Shown one piece after another: positions 34,836 to 45,945 of a stretch of DNA of 64,000 bases (positions are counted from its first letter, which is position 1; every line of letters begins with the position of its first letter). A program made the position numbers and the translations under genes. Below the pieces are notes generated by a model that searched no databases, had not been told where the DNA came from, and worked only from the letters and a program-made list of their open reading frames with translations. The DNA comes from Tenodera sinensis (lineage: Eukaryota; Arthropoda; Insecta; Mantodea; Mantidae), in assembly GCA_030765045.1 (NCBI GenBank), contig CM060967.1, positions 121,577,934 to 121,641,933 on the forward strand, given 5' to 3'.

Positions 34836-35242
34836 AATATTTGCTGTCCCGGTATCTAACTAGCTCTAGCAAGATGCAAGGGATGCATGAGTTGTGGTAG
34901 GAATGGAACCAAACGAAGAATTAACAAACATTTGACTTTATTTGCAAATTTCCAGATTTGTAGAGAACAGCCAACGATATCTAAATAGAATATCACTTTC
35001 TAACTTCAACTGCAACGTTTTAATTCTTGAACTTTGTCACCCTTTGGCAACCACCGAAAAATGTATACGCGCTAGCTTACGTACAAATCCCAAATTGCAC
35101 GTGCGTTCTCTGCTCGATGCAAGACGAATGCGAGTTGCGTTGCATTTGTTTGCGTGGGCGACACGAAGGAAGCGATTTCCATTGGTCAACTTTTGGGCAT
35201 GTCATGGCAAGATAGGAATCAGACCGCGGAATCGTTCGGGCT
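34836..35242. other. Upstream flank of the J2 LINE
   Basis: No conserved motif. A 172-codon plus frame at 34942-35460 runs across the presumed element start and is probably chance. A possible decayed target duplication, ATCGTTCGGGCT, lies at 35231-35242. Confidence 0.35.
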
Positions 35243-35690
35243 TCGCACCTACAAGAATTATCACTCATTTAAATCTGCCTAGACTTCCATTCTTGAGACC
35301 CATTCTCACGTCGTCGTTCGACCAGAGCGGACGTGTTTTGCTTCTCACTGGTGGAAAGACGGAATTTTCAGCCATCCCCCACGGAGCAGGAGATCCCGCA
35401 AGAAGGTGGAGTGCGCATGCCGGTGGTGCACAAGCTTCGTACTTCGGGCTAATACATTAGCCAAAGACAACGTAGGGTAGCTCTATAAGAAGTTTGGAAA
35501 GCAAACTTTAGAGCTTACCGAAGGCTAGCTTTCCTGGAGCGGCAACATCTGGCTCGTGATTGGACTTTGCATTGGAGTGCCTGATTGGTGCTTGTATCAA
35601 GCATCGGTATTGGTCTCCAAATACTGGAAGCAAGGTCCCGACTAACAAGCAGTAGCGGTTTGTCAACAAGGCTAGAGCCAACACTTTCGG

Positions 35691-37550
35691 GTGGATATAG
35701 GCGCATCCTTTGGATGTTCGGTCCTCTGTTGGCAACGCTTCTTAGCAACCGCTGCTGAAGGTAAGTGGTCAGCCCGACAATATTGTATGTCTACAATGTC
35801 TACTAAACCCAATCCCACTGTCAAAAACAGCAAAACCAGACTCGATATCGAGAACTCAGCAATGCCCAGCACATCTGGCGCAAACAATAACGTCTCCGCA
35901 AGCTCACCTCAGGAGACAGTCAACCGGCGACGCCGAAAGCCCATACAAGGCGGAAATGGCAACGCCAAACGTTTGGCACTAACCGGATATACGTCCAACC
36001 AAGGCGCTAAACGCGAATCAAATTCACGTTTAGGCCGAACCTCAGAGGCAAACTCTGACAGCTCCCGCGAGGATTCAGATGCGGAATCCAATACAGACGA
36101 GACTGTCGTCCAGTCTGAAACGTCCAGGATGGACGAAGACGAGGCAAGCTCCTCTGACATCTCTACTGAGGTGGACGAGGCACAATTTCGAGAAGTGGTC
36201 AACCGTCGGAAGAAGCGCCAACAGAACCCATCAACTGTCTCGACTGACCAACAAACTGGTGAACCAACTGAAAAACCAGACAAGCAGCATATTCCGCCTA
36301 TCATTGTAGACGATTTCAGGGGTATGGTGGGCTTCTTAAAAGAAGTTATGCCAACACTTTCGGGGTCGTGCTCGGTGACGAGGAGGAAAAGCCGCTATGT
36401 CTTTCAGACGAACCATGTGAGGGACTATAACACCCTCCTATCTGTCCTTGAGAAGAAAAATCTCCCTCACTTTACGTTTGGTCTCGACAAAACTCGAGAC
36501 ATCCGCCGCGTCATCAGAGGTCTTCCATTAGATACGCCCGTGGGCGATATCGAAGAAGAGCTCAGACGCAAAGGCATCACCCCTCGACTGGTAAGGCAAC
36601 TTACCAAACCGGGCGAGAACGGGGAAGCCAAGAGACCAATTCCTCTTTTCCTGGTTATGGTGGAGAGGGCGTGTGATCCGGAGATGAAAATCGACGGAGT
36701 CACGTCTCTCTGCTACCTCAGGGTGAAGGTGGAAGCTGTGAGGAGTTCTTTTGGGCCCCCACAATGCTACCGATGTCTTGGCTTCAACCATTCGAGCCAT
36801 TTCTGCCGCAGAAACCTTAGATGTCTTCGCTGTGGTGATGCGCACCACAAAGAATCCTGCCCTAGACAGATAACAGATGATCCCACCTGCGCAAACTGCA
36901 AGGGCAAACATGTGGCCTGCTATGGAGGTTGCCCTGCGAGGAAGAGAGTGATCGCCTCCAGGAGACCACAGATACCTCAAGGTCCAACTCCCGTCAGAGG
37001 AGACCAAGTGAGACCTTCCACCTCAAATTACCAGGCCCCTCAACCCCAACTAGCCAACACCCCTAGAGTTTCGCAAGCTCAAACAAACCAACGCACCTCG
37101 GGTAATCCATGGACTCGAGTACAACACCAGCAACCATCACACAACACACAACATCAGCCCCAAAATAAACCTCCCTCACAAACAATCCCAAGGCCGCAGA
37201 GGGAGAGAAAACCCCGGAAGCCCAAACGAGCACCCAGAGTGGTCGAAGCGAGGGATGTTTCCACCACCCGACAACATCAGGAGGAGGCTAGAGCCGAGGA
37301 AGCTAGAACCGAGGAGACACCAGCACCCCCTCCTTCCACAAACAACACCCCCTCATCCCCTACCTTTCAGCTCACTGACCTGCTCAAATGGGCGCAGCTA
37401 GTTTTGCAGACCCATGGGCAAAGGATTTGCGATCTCATCGTGAGATACAGTTCTGCGAGCGACTCAACAGCCAAGACGCTCATTGTAATGGAGGGGCTCG
37501 CCCTCCTAACCTCCGTACTCCAAAACACCCAAAATGGCCAGACAAACTAG
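35691..37550 (+). CDS. LINE ORF1, zinc-knuckle RNA-binding protein, 619 aa
   Basis: The order is: an acidic Ser-rich N-terminus; a conserved region at about residues 200-345 (IPPIIVDDFRGMVGFLKEV to YLRVKVEAV) like the domain that precedes zinc knuckles in jockey-type ORF1 proteins; and three knuckles at about 360-415 (CYRCLGFNHSSHFC, CLRCGDAHHKESC, CANCKGKHVACYGGC). A Pro/Gln-rich linker, a Lys/Arg-rich patch and a helical C-terminus (LTDLLKWAQLVLQTHGQ) follow. The knuckles bind element RNA to form the ribonucleoprotein that re-enters the nucleus. The 35691 ATG gives the longest frame, but the ATG at 35787 (MSTMSTKPNP) is an equally good start. The frame is intact and overlaps ORF2 by 17 bases. 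Family role is known; activity here is inferred. Confidence 0.85.
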   Translation: MDIGASFGCSVLCWQRFLATAAEGKWSARQYCMSTMSTKPNPTVKNSKTRLDIENSAMPSTSGANNNVSASSPQETVNRRRRKPIQGGNGNAKRLALTGYTSNQGAKRESNSRLGRTSEANSDSSREDSDAESNTDETVVQSETSRMDEDEASSSDISTEVDEAQFREVVNRRKKRQQNPSTVSTDQQTGEPTEKPDKQHIPPIIVDDFRGMVGFLKEVMPTLSGSCSVTRRKSRYVFQTNHVRDYNTLLSVLEKKNLPHFTFGLDKTRDIRRVIRGLPLDTPVGDIEEELRRKGITPRLVRQLTKPGENGEAKRPIPLFLVMVERACDPEMKIDGVTSLCYLRVKVEAVRSSFGPPQCYRCLGFNHSSHFCRRNLRCLRCGDAHHKESCPRQITDDPTCANCKGKHVACYGGCPARKRVIASRRPQIPQGPTPVRGDQVRPSTSNYQAPQPQLANTPRVSQAQTNQRTSGNPWTRVQHQQPSHNTQHQPQNKPPSQTIPRPQRERKPRKPKRAPRVVEARDVSTTRQHQEEARAEEARTEETPAPPPSTNNTPSSPTFQLTDLLKWAQLVLQTHGQRICDLIVRYSSASDSTAKTLIVMEGLALLTSVLQNTQNGQTN

Positions 37551-40197
37551 GCCAAGATCCTCATTTCGGTTCGCGTTTTGGAACGCATGCGGATTGGCTG
37601 GCCAGGCGGGGGAGTTATCCCACTTTGCCCGCACTTATGCCCTAGACGCTATTCTAGTTAGCGAAACTCACCTACGCCCAAATGCTCGCTTCCGTTTACC
37701 GGGCTACGTTTGCCACAGAACTGATCGTCAAGGTCGTCCTGGAGGCGGAACGGCGGCGTTCGTAAGGCAAAACGTAGTCCATCGCCCAACCCAGCTCCCA
37801 CCCCTTCAAACACAAGAGGCCACGGCTATCACTCTGAACCTTGACGGCACAGAGATACTGATAGTCTCAGTATATCACGCTCCACGAAGGCAGTTTGTCC
37901 CTAATGACTACCATTCCATCCTAGCCCTTTATCCCAACGTCATCCTAGCTGGGGACTTCAACGCCAAACACCAACGCTGGCACTGTGGTCGAAGGGCGGA
38001 TGCCGGAGGCAATTCCATCATCCGCCTCATCGACGCGGACACCGAACTAAGGGTGGAGGGCCCGTGGCAACCCACACATCACCCGCATGGTCTAGGACTA
38101 CCCTCTGTCATAGACTTTGCGATCATAAAGCATTTCCCATTTCATCTCACACTGACATCAATAAATGCTCTCCAGTCAGACCACAACCCAGTACTGGCAG
38201 AAATCAATACCCGGATTGCCAGTCACGACAGCTTAAATTACACTCGGGAAACGGACTGGGAAGGTGTTCGTAACTGCCTTCGCACCTCCATCCCACCTAA
38301 CCCCAGAATCAACGACATCCCAACTCTTGAAGCGGCAGTTTCTTCTTTCACATCCATTGTGACAAGAACTGCCCAAAACCTGACAATCCGAGCTCCAGCT
38401 CCCTTACACCCAGACGTCCTCCCACTTGACATAATCCTCCTTATCCGTCGGTCCTGGGCGGCACGAAGACTTTATCAAAGGCATCGCACACCCCACAACA
38501 GAGCCCTATTACGGCGACTGCGCCGACTGGTCGGGGCTCGACTGCGTGAGCACCGAGTGCAAGCGTGGGAGAGCAAGATGGCCAGCCTGGACACTGAAAG
38601 TGGGGACGTGTGGAAGATCGCCAGATGCCTTCGAAACCGTCTTGGCCAATACAACTCGCCAATTCAGGGCACCCGAGGCCTGGCATACGAGCCTGAAGCC
38701 AAAGCCAACGTGTTCGCAGACTATCTAGAGCGGACCATGTGTCCCAGAGACGACCCCCAGGACTATAGATTCTCAGAACGTACCCGCCAAGAAGTACGTC
38801 GATTGTTACGACGTCCGCCGGAGGATGCGGAACGACTACCGGTGATACGTCCCAGCGAAACCCATGGCGCATTAAAACGCCTCAAAATCAAAAAGGCGGC
38901 GGGACCTGACGGACTAACTCCCCTCATGCTTCGTCACCTTCCCTTCAACGCCGTGCTCTTCCTAACTAGAGTATTCAATATGTGCCTTACCCTGGGTCAC
39001 TTTCCACGCGAGTGGAGAGAGGCTCGGGTGATGTGCATTTTGAAACCTGGGAAAGACCCGGTACACCCCTCCAACTACAGATCCATAAGCCTTTTATCCA
39101 TCCTCTCGAAAGTTCTAGAGAGGATGATCCTAACCCGATTATCCCCTCTACTGAGAAACATGCAAGCCATCCCAGAACATCAGTTCGGCTTTCGACCTGG
39201 GCACTCTACACCTCAGCAACTGCTGCGTGTGGTGGAGGCTGCTGCCCTGGGTTTTCAGGAACGCGCATTCACCGCTGCGGTATCTCTGGATGTGGAAAAG
39301 GCCTTCTCAACCACCTGGCACACAGGGCTACTTCATAAGCTGATTCACCTGGGGCTACCCACACAACTCATACACATCCTACACAGTTTCCTCCGACACC
39401 GGACCCTCATAGTCACAGTTGCTGGACGAACCTCCACAATTAGGCCAATAAGAGGCGGAGTCCCCGAGGGCTCTGTTTTGTCCCCTACTCTCTTCAGTGT
39501 CTATATGGCAGACTTCCCAACAGAACCACAGGTCAGTCTAGCGCAATATGCAGATGACGTATTACTATACTGCACCAACAGAAACATCCACAGAGCCTTC
39601 AACCCTATTCAAAGACACCTCCGCCTAGTCCAAGACTGGTGCCAACGATGGAGAATGTCTGTCAATCCAGACAAGAGCCATGCCATCCTGTTCACGAGAC
39701 GTCCCACACCTGCAGACTGCCCCACCTTCCAACTTCGGGGTCAAAGGATCCAGTGGAGAGACACCATCACCTATTTGGGAGTTAAATTAGACAAAAGTCT
39801 AACATTCCGAGGTCACATTAGAGACCTATCAGTGCAGTCGCAGGGGGCTATTGCCTCACTGTACCCTATGCTGAAATCTGAGATGCCAGTCCGCCTGAAA
39901 CTACACCTATTCAGAGCCCTGATTATCCCCCTCATGCTTTACGCCTGTGAAGTGTGGGGCATGGCAGCGGGTAGTTGGCTTCTGTGGCTCCAGAGGGCGC
40001 AGAACAGAGGACTTCGGTCCATCTACTCTGTCCCTTTATCCTTCCCCGTGAGACTACTTCACGAAGCCTCATCTCTTCCATACGTGGAGGATGAAATTAG
40101 GCGCCGGGCAGCAAAATTGTACGCCAAATTACCCATCCACCAAAGCGTCCTGGTTAGATCTCTAGGTGATTATGACCCCACAACACGCCGCTTTTAG
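37534..40197 (+). CDS. LINE ORF2 endonuclease-reverse transcriptase, 887 aa
   Basis: The N-terminal endonuclease (about residues 8-230) has FWNACGLAG, VSETHLRPN, AGDFNAKHQRWHC and SDHNPV, the catalytic and metal-binding blocks of the exonuclease-endonuclease-phosphatase fold. The RT (about 480-760) has AAGPDGLTPLMLRHLP, YRSISLLSILSKVLERM, FGFRPGHSTPQQL, SLDVEKAFSTTW, GVPEGSVLSPTLFSVYMADF and the catalytic YADD near residue 671. A C-terminal arm (LYACEVWG, LQRAQNRGLRSIY) follows. There is no RNase H domain. It nicks target DNA and primes reverse transcription there. The stop at 40197 follows TTRRF. Relative to copy J1, small insertions near 40170-40190 (net two bases) shift the frame, so about 30 C-terminal residues differ. 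Otherwise intact. Confidence 0.9.
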   Translation: MARQTRPRSSFRFAFWNACGLAGQAGELSHFARTYALDAILVSETHLRPNARFRLPGYVCHRTDRQGRPGGGTAAFVRQNVVHRPTQLPPLQTQEATAITLNLDGTEILIVSVYHAPRRQFVPNDYHSILALYPNVILAGDFNAKHQRWHCGRRADAGGNSIIRLIDADTELRVEGPWQPTHHPHGLGLPSVIDFAIIKHFPFHLTLTSINALQSDHNPVLAEINTRIASHDSLNYTRETDWEGVRNCLRTSIPPNPRINDIPTLEAAVSSFTSIVTRTAQNLTIRAPAPLHPDVLPLDIILLIRRSWAARRLYQRHRTPHNRALLRRLRRLVGARLREHRVQAWESKMASLDTESGDVWKIARCLRNRLGQYNSPIQGTRGLAYEPEAKANVFADYLERTMCPRDDPQDYRFSERTRQEVRRLLRRPPEDAERLPVIRPSETHGALKRLKIKKAAGPDGLTPLMLRHLPFNAVLFLTRVFNMCLTLGHFPREWREARVMCILKPGKDPVHPSNYRSISLLSILSKVLERMILTRLSPLLRNMQAIPEHQFGFRPGHSTPQQLLRVVEAAALGFQERAFTAAVSLDVEKAFSTTWHTGLLHKLIHLGLPTQLIHILHSFLRHRTLIVTVAGRTSTIRPIRGGVPEGSVLSPTLFSVYMADFPTEPQVSLAQYADDVLLYCTNRNIHRAFNPIQRHLRLVQDWCQRWRMSVNPDKSHAILFTRRPTPADCPTFQLRGQRIQWRDTITYLGVKLDKSLTFRGHIRDLSVQSQGAIASLYPMLKSEMPVRLKLHLFRALIIPLMLYACEVWGMAAGSWLLWLQRAQNRGLRSIYSVPLSFPVRLLHEASSLPYVEDEIRRRAAKLYAKLPIHQSVLVRSLGDYDPTTRRF

Positions 40198-40549
40198 GTC
40201 GTACAGGGTTCCCCGCATGGCTTGCGGGTATATCCCATAACAACGTAGTTCACCCACCAGCAGCAAAAGCTAAACTACAAAATAATCCCAACAAAGAGCT
40301 ATTCGGTTCAAAAATTCAACCCACCATCAAAATTCAAAATTTAAAAAGATCGAAAGATCTTAAAACTTGTTTAAACACTCTTTATCTCCACAGAATGCAA
40401 ACATTGCTGAGTTCTGTGAGTCATCAGCTAAGGGGCAAAATAGCCTCCTTATTATATAAGCCTTAACCTAAATTAAAAAACAACACCCTTAACCACCATT
40501 TACCAAAAATTCTACCTGCGGTTAAACCCTATTAAGGGTAGGTACGCAG
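40198..40549 (+). other. J2 LINE 3' UTR
   Basis: Matches positions 1-259 of the window (reverse complement), for example GCAAACATTGCTGAGTTCTG and TTAAACCCTATTAAGGGTAG. The terminal segment CCCTATTAAGGGTAGG contains a short palindrome, a plausible RT recognition structure. Confidence 0.8.
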
Positions 40550-41782
40550 AAAAATATCGTCGGGCTGAACCACAGCCTGCCAGTATGTCGTCGTCGTCTT
40601 GAGACCTTAATCTATTCAGCTTTATTACGTCTTCCCCTTAACTATCGACTAGAATCTCCTTTTGTTTCTTTCTATTATCAATTACCTATATTCACATAAT
40701 AATTTCGGTTTCAGACTGCAACACACAAGATTTTTTGATTGACAAAGAAGTGAGCCACACTAAGGACGAAATTTTAAAATAGCTCTCCAATCCAAAATGT
40801 ATAGGATTAGGTAATATTTCAATGCTTTAGGTATATTCAGTAGCTATAATCTTATGCAAATGGTTACCATCGGTACTTGTTAGTACGCTTGACAACAGCG
40901 CTCTCTGATACGAGTCCAGTGTTCACATGGCTGTGACTTTGGTTATACTAGAACAGTTAAGCTGGAATCTTCAAAAACACGAGATTACTGTCTGCTTTTG
41001 ATGTATGCCTTTATACAATAAATGTAACAGGTTTCTCAGTGTGATTTATGATGACGTATTTATTAAATTTACATTTTAAACCACGAAATAGAATGTAGAA
41101 GGCATGTTAGCAATAATTTTTGAATAATGGAGAGGACACACCCTGTTGAGATCATCATCGGCTGAGCTACACGTAGACTGTTGTGATGGATGGGAACTTT
41201 ATATCACGTCGACGGATCGTGAGGATTTAAGTATGCAAGGCCTGCAATATGGGTACAGTTTGTTCACCAGCTCGAGGTGCCTGGCAGGAGTGCAGCCAGC
41301 CACATCAGTAAACAATTCCCGATAAACAATGATATCGCGAGCGGCAGTTTTGCTTCTAATCGCGTTTACGATAATGTTGCCAAACTAGGAATGCGTATTC
41401 ACGCCAGATTAAAGCAAAGAAATCGTTCATAATAGCAATTTAAATGTTATTTTCAGCTCTTGCAGTATACTTAGCTTTTAAAGCATAAACAATCTTTTCA
41501 ACTACTCCATCTTTTTCCCACTGATCATTTTCTGCCTTTCCTATAGTTTTAAAAAACACTGCTAATCTGTTCGGTCTTATATGATGTGTTCTCAAGCGCT
41601 ATATCATGCAATTCCTGTAAGAATAAGTCAGCTGTTACATTTAAGTCTTCATTTTACCTTGGATCAAACTGGTCCTATGGGATTGAGATCACACATGTAT
41701 GGGGGCAAGTGTGGCCCAATATAACCAAAATAACCAATACTAATGTAACAATTGAGGAAGAATACAATCTAACAACGTCTTA
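40550..41782. other. Unassigned DNA
   Basis: The left end begins with the short A run after the LINE. No conserved frame or known repeat is recognised. A mildly GC-balanced stretch at 41150-41350 has no motif. Confidence 0.4.
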
Positions 41783-41900
41783 CTCCCTCCTGTAGGATCA
41801 AAGAATGAAGTATTACGATTTCAATCAGTTAATAGTATAGTAATTGTTCCTGCAAGTACAGGTGATGAAAGTAATAGAAGAAGGGCAGTAATAACTATAA
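41783..41900 (-). pseudogene. COX1: Nuclear copy of mitochondrial COX1 fragment (NUMT)
   Basis: The minus-strand reading, using mitochondrial conventions, gives VITALLLLLSSPVLAG, then TITMLLTD, then RNTSFFDPTGG. This is the highly conserved cytochrome c oxidase subunit 1 segment near the barcode region's 3' end (family pattern VITAxLLLLSLPVLAG...LTDRNxNTSFFDPTGGG). The Arg codon after LTD has become TGA, a C-to-T change. Flanking sequence does not continue COX1 on either side, so it is a ~115-bp nuclear insertion. Non-functional. Confidence 0.85.
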
Positions 41901-42654
41901 GAGCCTCTTTAGTTTGACTCAATTATCCTATAAATATCTCTTTTTCACATAGAACTGTCACTCTGAACCCCTTTGTTCTACAACCACCATATCATAGCAG
42001 ATTTCACAACACTTCTAGATGGAGGATTATTTGCTTCTACATTACTTTTACTATTATTTCCGACACAAAACTAGTGGCAATTACGATTTTACAACTGAAA
42101 TTAAGAGAAATTAGCAGCGAGTAAACATAGAGCGAATAATATTGGAGGTAAGTTGGCAACGTGACCAGCAGAACAATGACTACGTGGATGTTTACAAAAC
42201 TAAGGTTAGAGTGCGTGCAACGTCTCTCTCCTGTCCCTCACTCTCCTTAGACCTGAGGTGGCGAACAGACAGTATGTGCTACTCGCACACTGTATCTTGA
42301 GCCCTCGAATTTAGTGCTAGGAATAATTCGGATCATGTATCAAGTGAACACCAGTAACTACTTGTGCATTTCAGTGTATCGCATTACCCTTGTTGCTTTC
42401 TCTTTCGTTATCATACCGGTTTACTTTTCTGTTTAAGCAGCTCAAACAGTAATTCTAAGTACTAAATCGCTAAAGTAGACCCAGAATTATCAGCATCAAT
42501 ATAATTGTACAATAACATTTTACGTTAGCCGTTAGCTAACCTGAAAAAGCAATTGTGGAAAACACAACTCTCGGCCTTCTGTGATATAATTTGAAGTAAG
42601 ACTGTGCAAAAGACATAAACATATCCTATTGCAGTCTTAGACAACAAAATCACG
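41901..42654. other. Unassigned DNA
   Basis: No feature identified. The 41900-42080 part does not read as COX1 and I could not match it to another mitochondrial gene. Confidence 0.35.
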
Positions 42655-42985
42655 CTCACCTACCACCTAGCCGTCCCGGTTCGATCCCATGGACCCACAT
42701 GTGGTATTCGTGGTGGAGAAGCGGTGTCAGAGTGGGTTTTCTTCGGGTTCTCTGGTTTCCCCCGCCATTTATTTCACCAATTGCTTCATTATCACCTTTT
42801 CAATCATCTGTATTTCATATTATCCTCTTCCTCACTACATACGTGGTTCTTGGCTGATCATCCGCTTCCAGGTCTTCACTCTGTCCGGTGAATAGATTCG
42901 TCTGCTCCCCGACAGACATGTCACCCTAGGTACTAGTTTCTAAGTCCTACATAAGCGGAGGGTACTCAGATAAAGAAAGAAAGAT
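42655..42985 (+). repeat. tRNA-derived SINE, family S1, copy a
   Basis: The degenerate head retains the B box CGGTTCGATCCC. The body then matches other S1 copies: CACATGTGGTATTCGTGGTG, GAAGCGG, GGGTTCTCTGGTTTCCCCCG, CATTATCACC, CCTCTTCCTCACTA, CACTCTGTCCGGTG and CTGCTCCCCGACAG. The copy ends in an A/G-rich tail (AAAGAAAGAAAG). It carries no protein code and would depend on LINE proteins to move. Confidence 0.8.
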
Positions 42986-45342
42986 AACAACAGGGCAAGA
43001 TACAGGTGCGAGCTGTACTTCCTTTTTTGTCTGGTTGATTTATTAGATACAAGTAGGACTAAGCATACTCAATTTGCATAAATTACCTTAGGCGCCTATT
43101 AGGGATACATCTCTTCTGTATAGGCTTTATACAATGGGAAAGTTTAAGCTTTATTATTTTAATAATTATTCATTACATAACAAATTCCCCAAAATGCACC
43201 ATAATACCATTAAATTCTTTAAGTTTCAAGATCTGAAACGGTATAACGATTTTCTCTATTTAGTTTACTTTAATACAGCTAGCGTTCTAGGTTACAGTCA
43301 TGCCAACTAGCTTCATCATGTGTTCACATAACGTCCCCTGCAAGGAGGTATGGTTGAAGGCTAACACATTGTTGATTGCTCTGACTCTTGACAGAATATG
43401 CAACATTTTAAATTATTTCTATGTTGATATTTGTCGCAACCTAGGGGTAACTCATGACAAAAATCACTTCGGATAAGGAAGCTCTATACAATGTTTCTCG
43501 TAGAAAAACTCATTTTTATTACTCGCAATTAATTTTCTGGATGCTAATGTTGCAGGAACAGATTTTTCGAGTCCTTGAGAACCGTGTTCTCCAGAGTACA
43601 CGTGGAGTCACCTTGGTTGACGTGTGCTCACAACGCCCTTAACTCAGCTACCGTGTCAGTCAGTATCTCATATTTAAATCCCCAAATGTTGATTTAGGAG
43701 AGACTCAATTTCGGGCGCTAAGACGAATCTGTGATACCCTGATCTTTAAATATCTCTTCCAAGATGAAATATAGAATATCAGAAATCTCCGTAAAAGTAA
43801 ATCCAACAGCTCTCTGTAACTAAACGAATTTTTTCTTATTTAATTGTAACGTAGGTTAGTAAATGTATTTATGTAGATTAAAACCTATTTATAGCACAAT
43901 TACATGTTTACTTATCCTTCGCCACACCTCGAGCCCGCCTTAGTAAGTAACCCATGTACTTCCCTACAAGTCGTGGTAGATATTACCACTGCTGAAGAAA
44001 CCCAGTGACAATATCAACAGTTGGTTGATTAAATACATTTCATTAACATCTGCAGTAAAAACGCAAAGGGCACGAGTGCAAACAGATTCCCAGGGACGAT
44101 AATATGAACAGGAAGTGATTAATAAAAAAAAAAAACTATCATCGGTAAATATATATCCAGCTTGAACCTAGCTAGTCCATCTATACCACCAAGACTTACA
44201 GCTCAGTGTTACAAGTCAGTGTTATATCAGAGAAAAGAAATGAAGAGCTCGGTACAACACAGATGTATGGCTATAATTCTATGTACTCTGGCAGTTGTCC
44301 AGGAACCTCGAGGGTCGAGACAGTAAGGGAAGATTGATTTAGCTATCCCTCCCACCATGTCATGCTAATTCAGCGGGCGAGTGTTTTACGTGACAAACAT
44401 ACCTCCTCAGGCAACCGAAAAAATTAATCACCTCCCCAAACCAAAGGAACATAATCAACATAGAAGAATAATAGTGTTCTTTATTAACTGACATGATTCC
44501 CCTGTTGGCATTAAAGTTTTTGTCACGTGTGCTTTTATATACAGATAAAAAATTCCACAGCCTCTGGCTTTCTAAACTAGAACAAAACTATCACCACCTC
44601 TGGGATGAATCTCTGAAAGTTCCTTTTTAGGTATACACAACTGTCCAAGGATTTAATTGTTGTGGAAGTTGATGGACTGTAGGTATTCTGGCCCTAATTG
44701 TGAACAAATGACTGAACAAATCCTGGGCCAAACACAATCTACTACTTCAACAGATATTTATTTATTCATGGAAGTAAACTTGTATTTAAAAATTATAATC
44801 CTTTACTTTAAAGCTATCAAGTATAAAACTAGTATAAAAAAATTTTCCAATTTCTCACATTGATAAATTAACAAATGTTCTTCTCTACACTTTTTATTGT
44901 ACAACAATAATTTTGTAACCTAATAATGAAGAGCCAGATAAATCAAAACTCGGTAAAGTGCTCCACTAAAACCAATGATCACAAACGGCAATTCTAGAAA
45001 GCCTCTCAGATATAATACAACGTAATTAATAATGCTTGCGCAACCTGATAAACCAAACTTGTTTGGTGTCAAAGAAACCATGATGGTCATACATACCGAT
45101 TTTTTGACAAATGTTGTGCAAGGGCAAGGCATTAGTTAAAATTTTTTTGGCATATTCGTAATACCTTTCTCTTTCTTTGTTTCGTCAACATCTTTTCAAA
45201 TTGCTATGAACTTTATGTGATGTAATCATAGTTTCTTTGAGTAAGCTAATTTTAATTAATTTGAAATTATACTACGAGCTTTTTGACTTCCCCAAAAATG
45301 CGTGTATATTCTCAAGGGCCACAATTTTGAAAACAATGTATA
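42986..45342. other. AT-rich DNA with one unassigned membrane-like frame
   Basis: Mostly featureless. A minus-strand frame at 44920-45132 (70 codons) is hydrophobic (GCASIINYVVLYLRGF, LPFVIIGFSGALYRVLIYLA) and faintly resembles in spacing the frame at 54219-54488. It shows no recognised domain and is not called as a gene. Confidence 0.3.
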
Positions 45343-45945
45343 CACAGGATGGAAGAGAAGTCAGTACATGCCTTCTAATATACGCTTCATAAAAGCATTA
45401 CAAATAAAAAGGTCGAATGGTATTTCGTTCTTCGATGATCAGCCGATTTATAAAAAATAAATGGTTTTTGATCCAAATAATTATATGTGCAATTCCACAA
45501 GAATGCATGAAGATAATAATTTGTTACTTGTAAGATGCGTAGAGTAACTTATTTCTAACATAGCTTCAGGGTTTCGAAATAATTAATGACTTAAAAGACG
45601 TGAAGGAACACTCCAAGCAGCTCTTTCACACGTTGCATTGATGTTGGTCACAGAACTGACCCGGTTTGTAGATGTAAACAGGTCGGGTGCTTTCGCTTTC
45701 GGATAATGTTTTGGGAGGTAACACTTGTGATTGGCCTACACTCGCACATTAAACACTGAAGGACAAGGCCGGACATGTGTTTATGTTCTTAAGACTCACC
45801 GTTGCACCGTAGTTCGACAAAACTAAAATATTTTCGTAGGAAATGCTCAGACACAGAAACATAAGATACAAAATGTGTTCAAAATACCGATACCTGGTTT
45901 AAATTAATGTAATGGTTTCCCTTCCAACTTTATATACATAGTTTC
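45343..45945 (+). repeat. Family B repeat, copy 1
   Basis: Direct repeat of 53450-53990. Shared blocks include GTCGAATGGTATTT, GATCAGCCGATTT, TTGTTACTTGTAAGATGCGT, GGGTTTCGAAATAATTAAT, GTTTGTAGATGTAAAC (GTTTGTGGATGTAAAC in the other copy), GATACAAAATGTGTTC and GGTTTAAATTAATGTAATG. No coding capacity and no clear terminal repeats. Confidence 0.8.

Larger units (their letters stand above)
35243..40549 (+). mobile_element. Near-complete jockey-type LINE, copy J2
   Basis: A non-LTR retrotransposon with 5' UTR, ORF1 (zinc knuckles), ORF2 (endonuclease plus RT, no RNase H) and a 3' UTR ending GGTACGCAG followed by a short A run. The 3' end is identical to that of copy J1 at the window start. The 5' boundary is tentative. 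ATCGTCGGGCT after the A run (40556-40566) resembles ATCGTTCGGGCT at 35231-35242 with one extra base, which would be a slightly decayed duplication; homology to copy J3 begins at about 35330. The two-ORF layout and the ORF1 type fit the jockey clade. Confidence 0.9.

Noticed and set aside
34942..35460. A 172-codon plus-strand gene before the J2 LINE
   Set aside because: It runs across the presumed element boundary into the LINE 5' UTR and shows no domain or conservation with copy J3.
35231..40566. A firm target duplication for the J2 LINE
   Set aside because: ATCGTTCGGGCT and ATCGTCGGGCT differ by one base in length, so the match is reported only as tentative.
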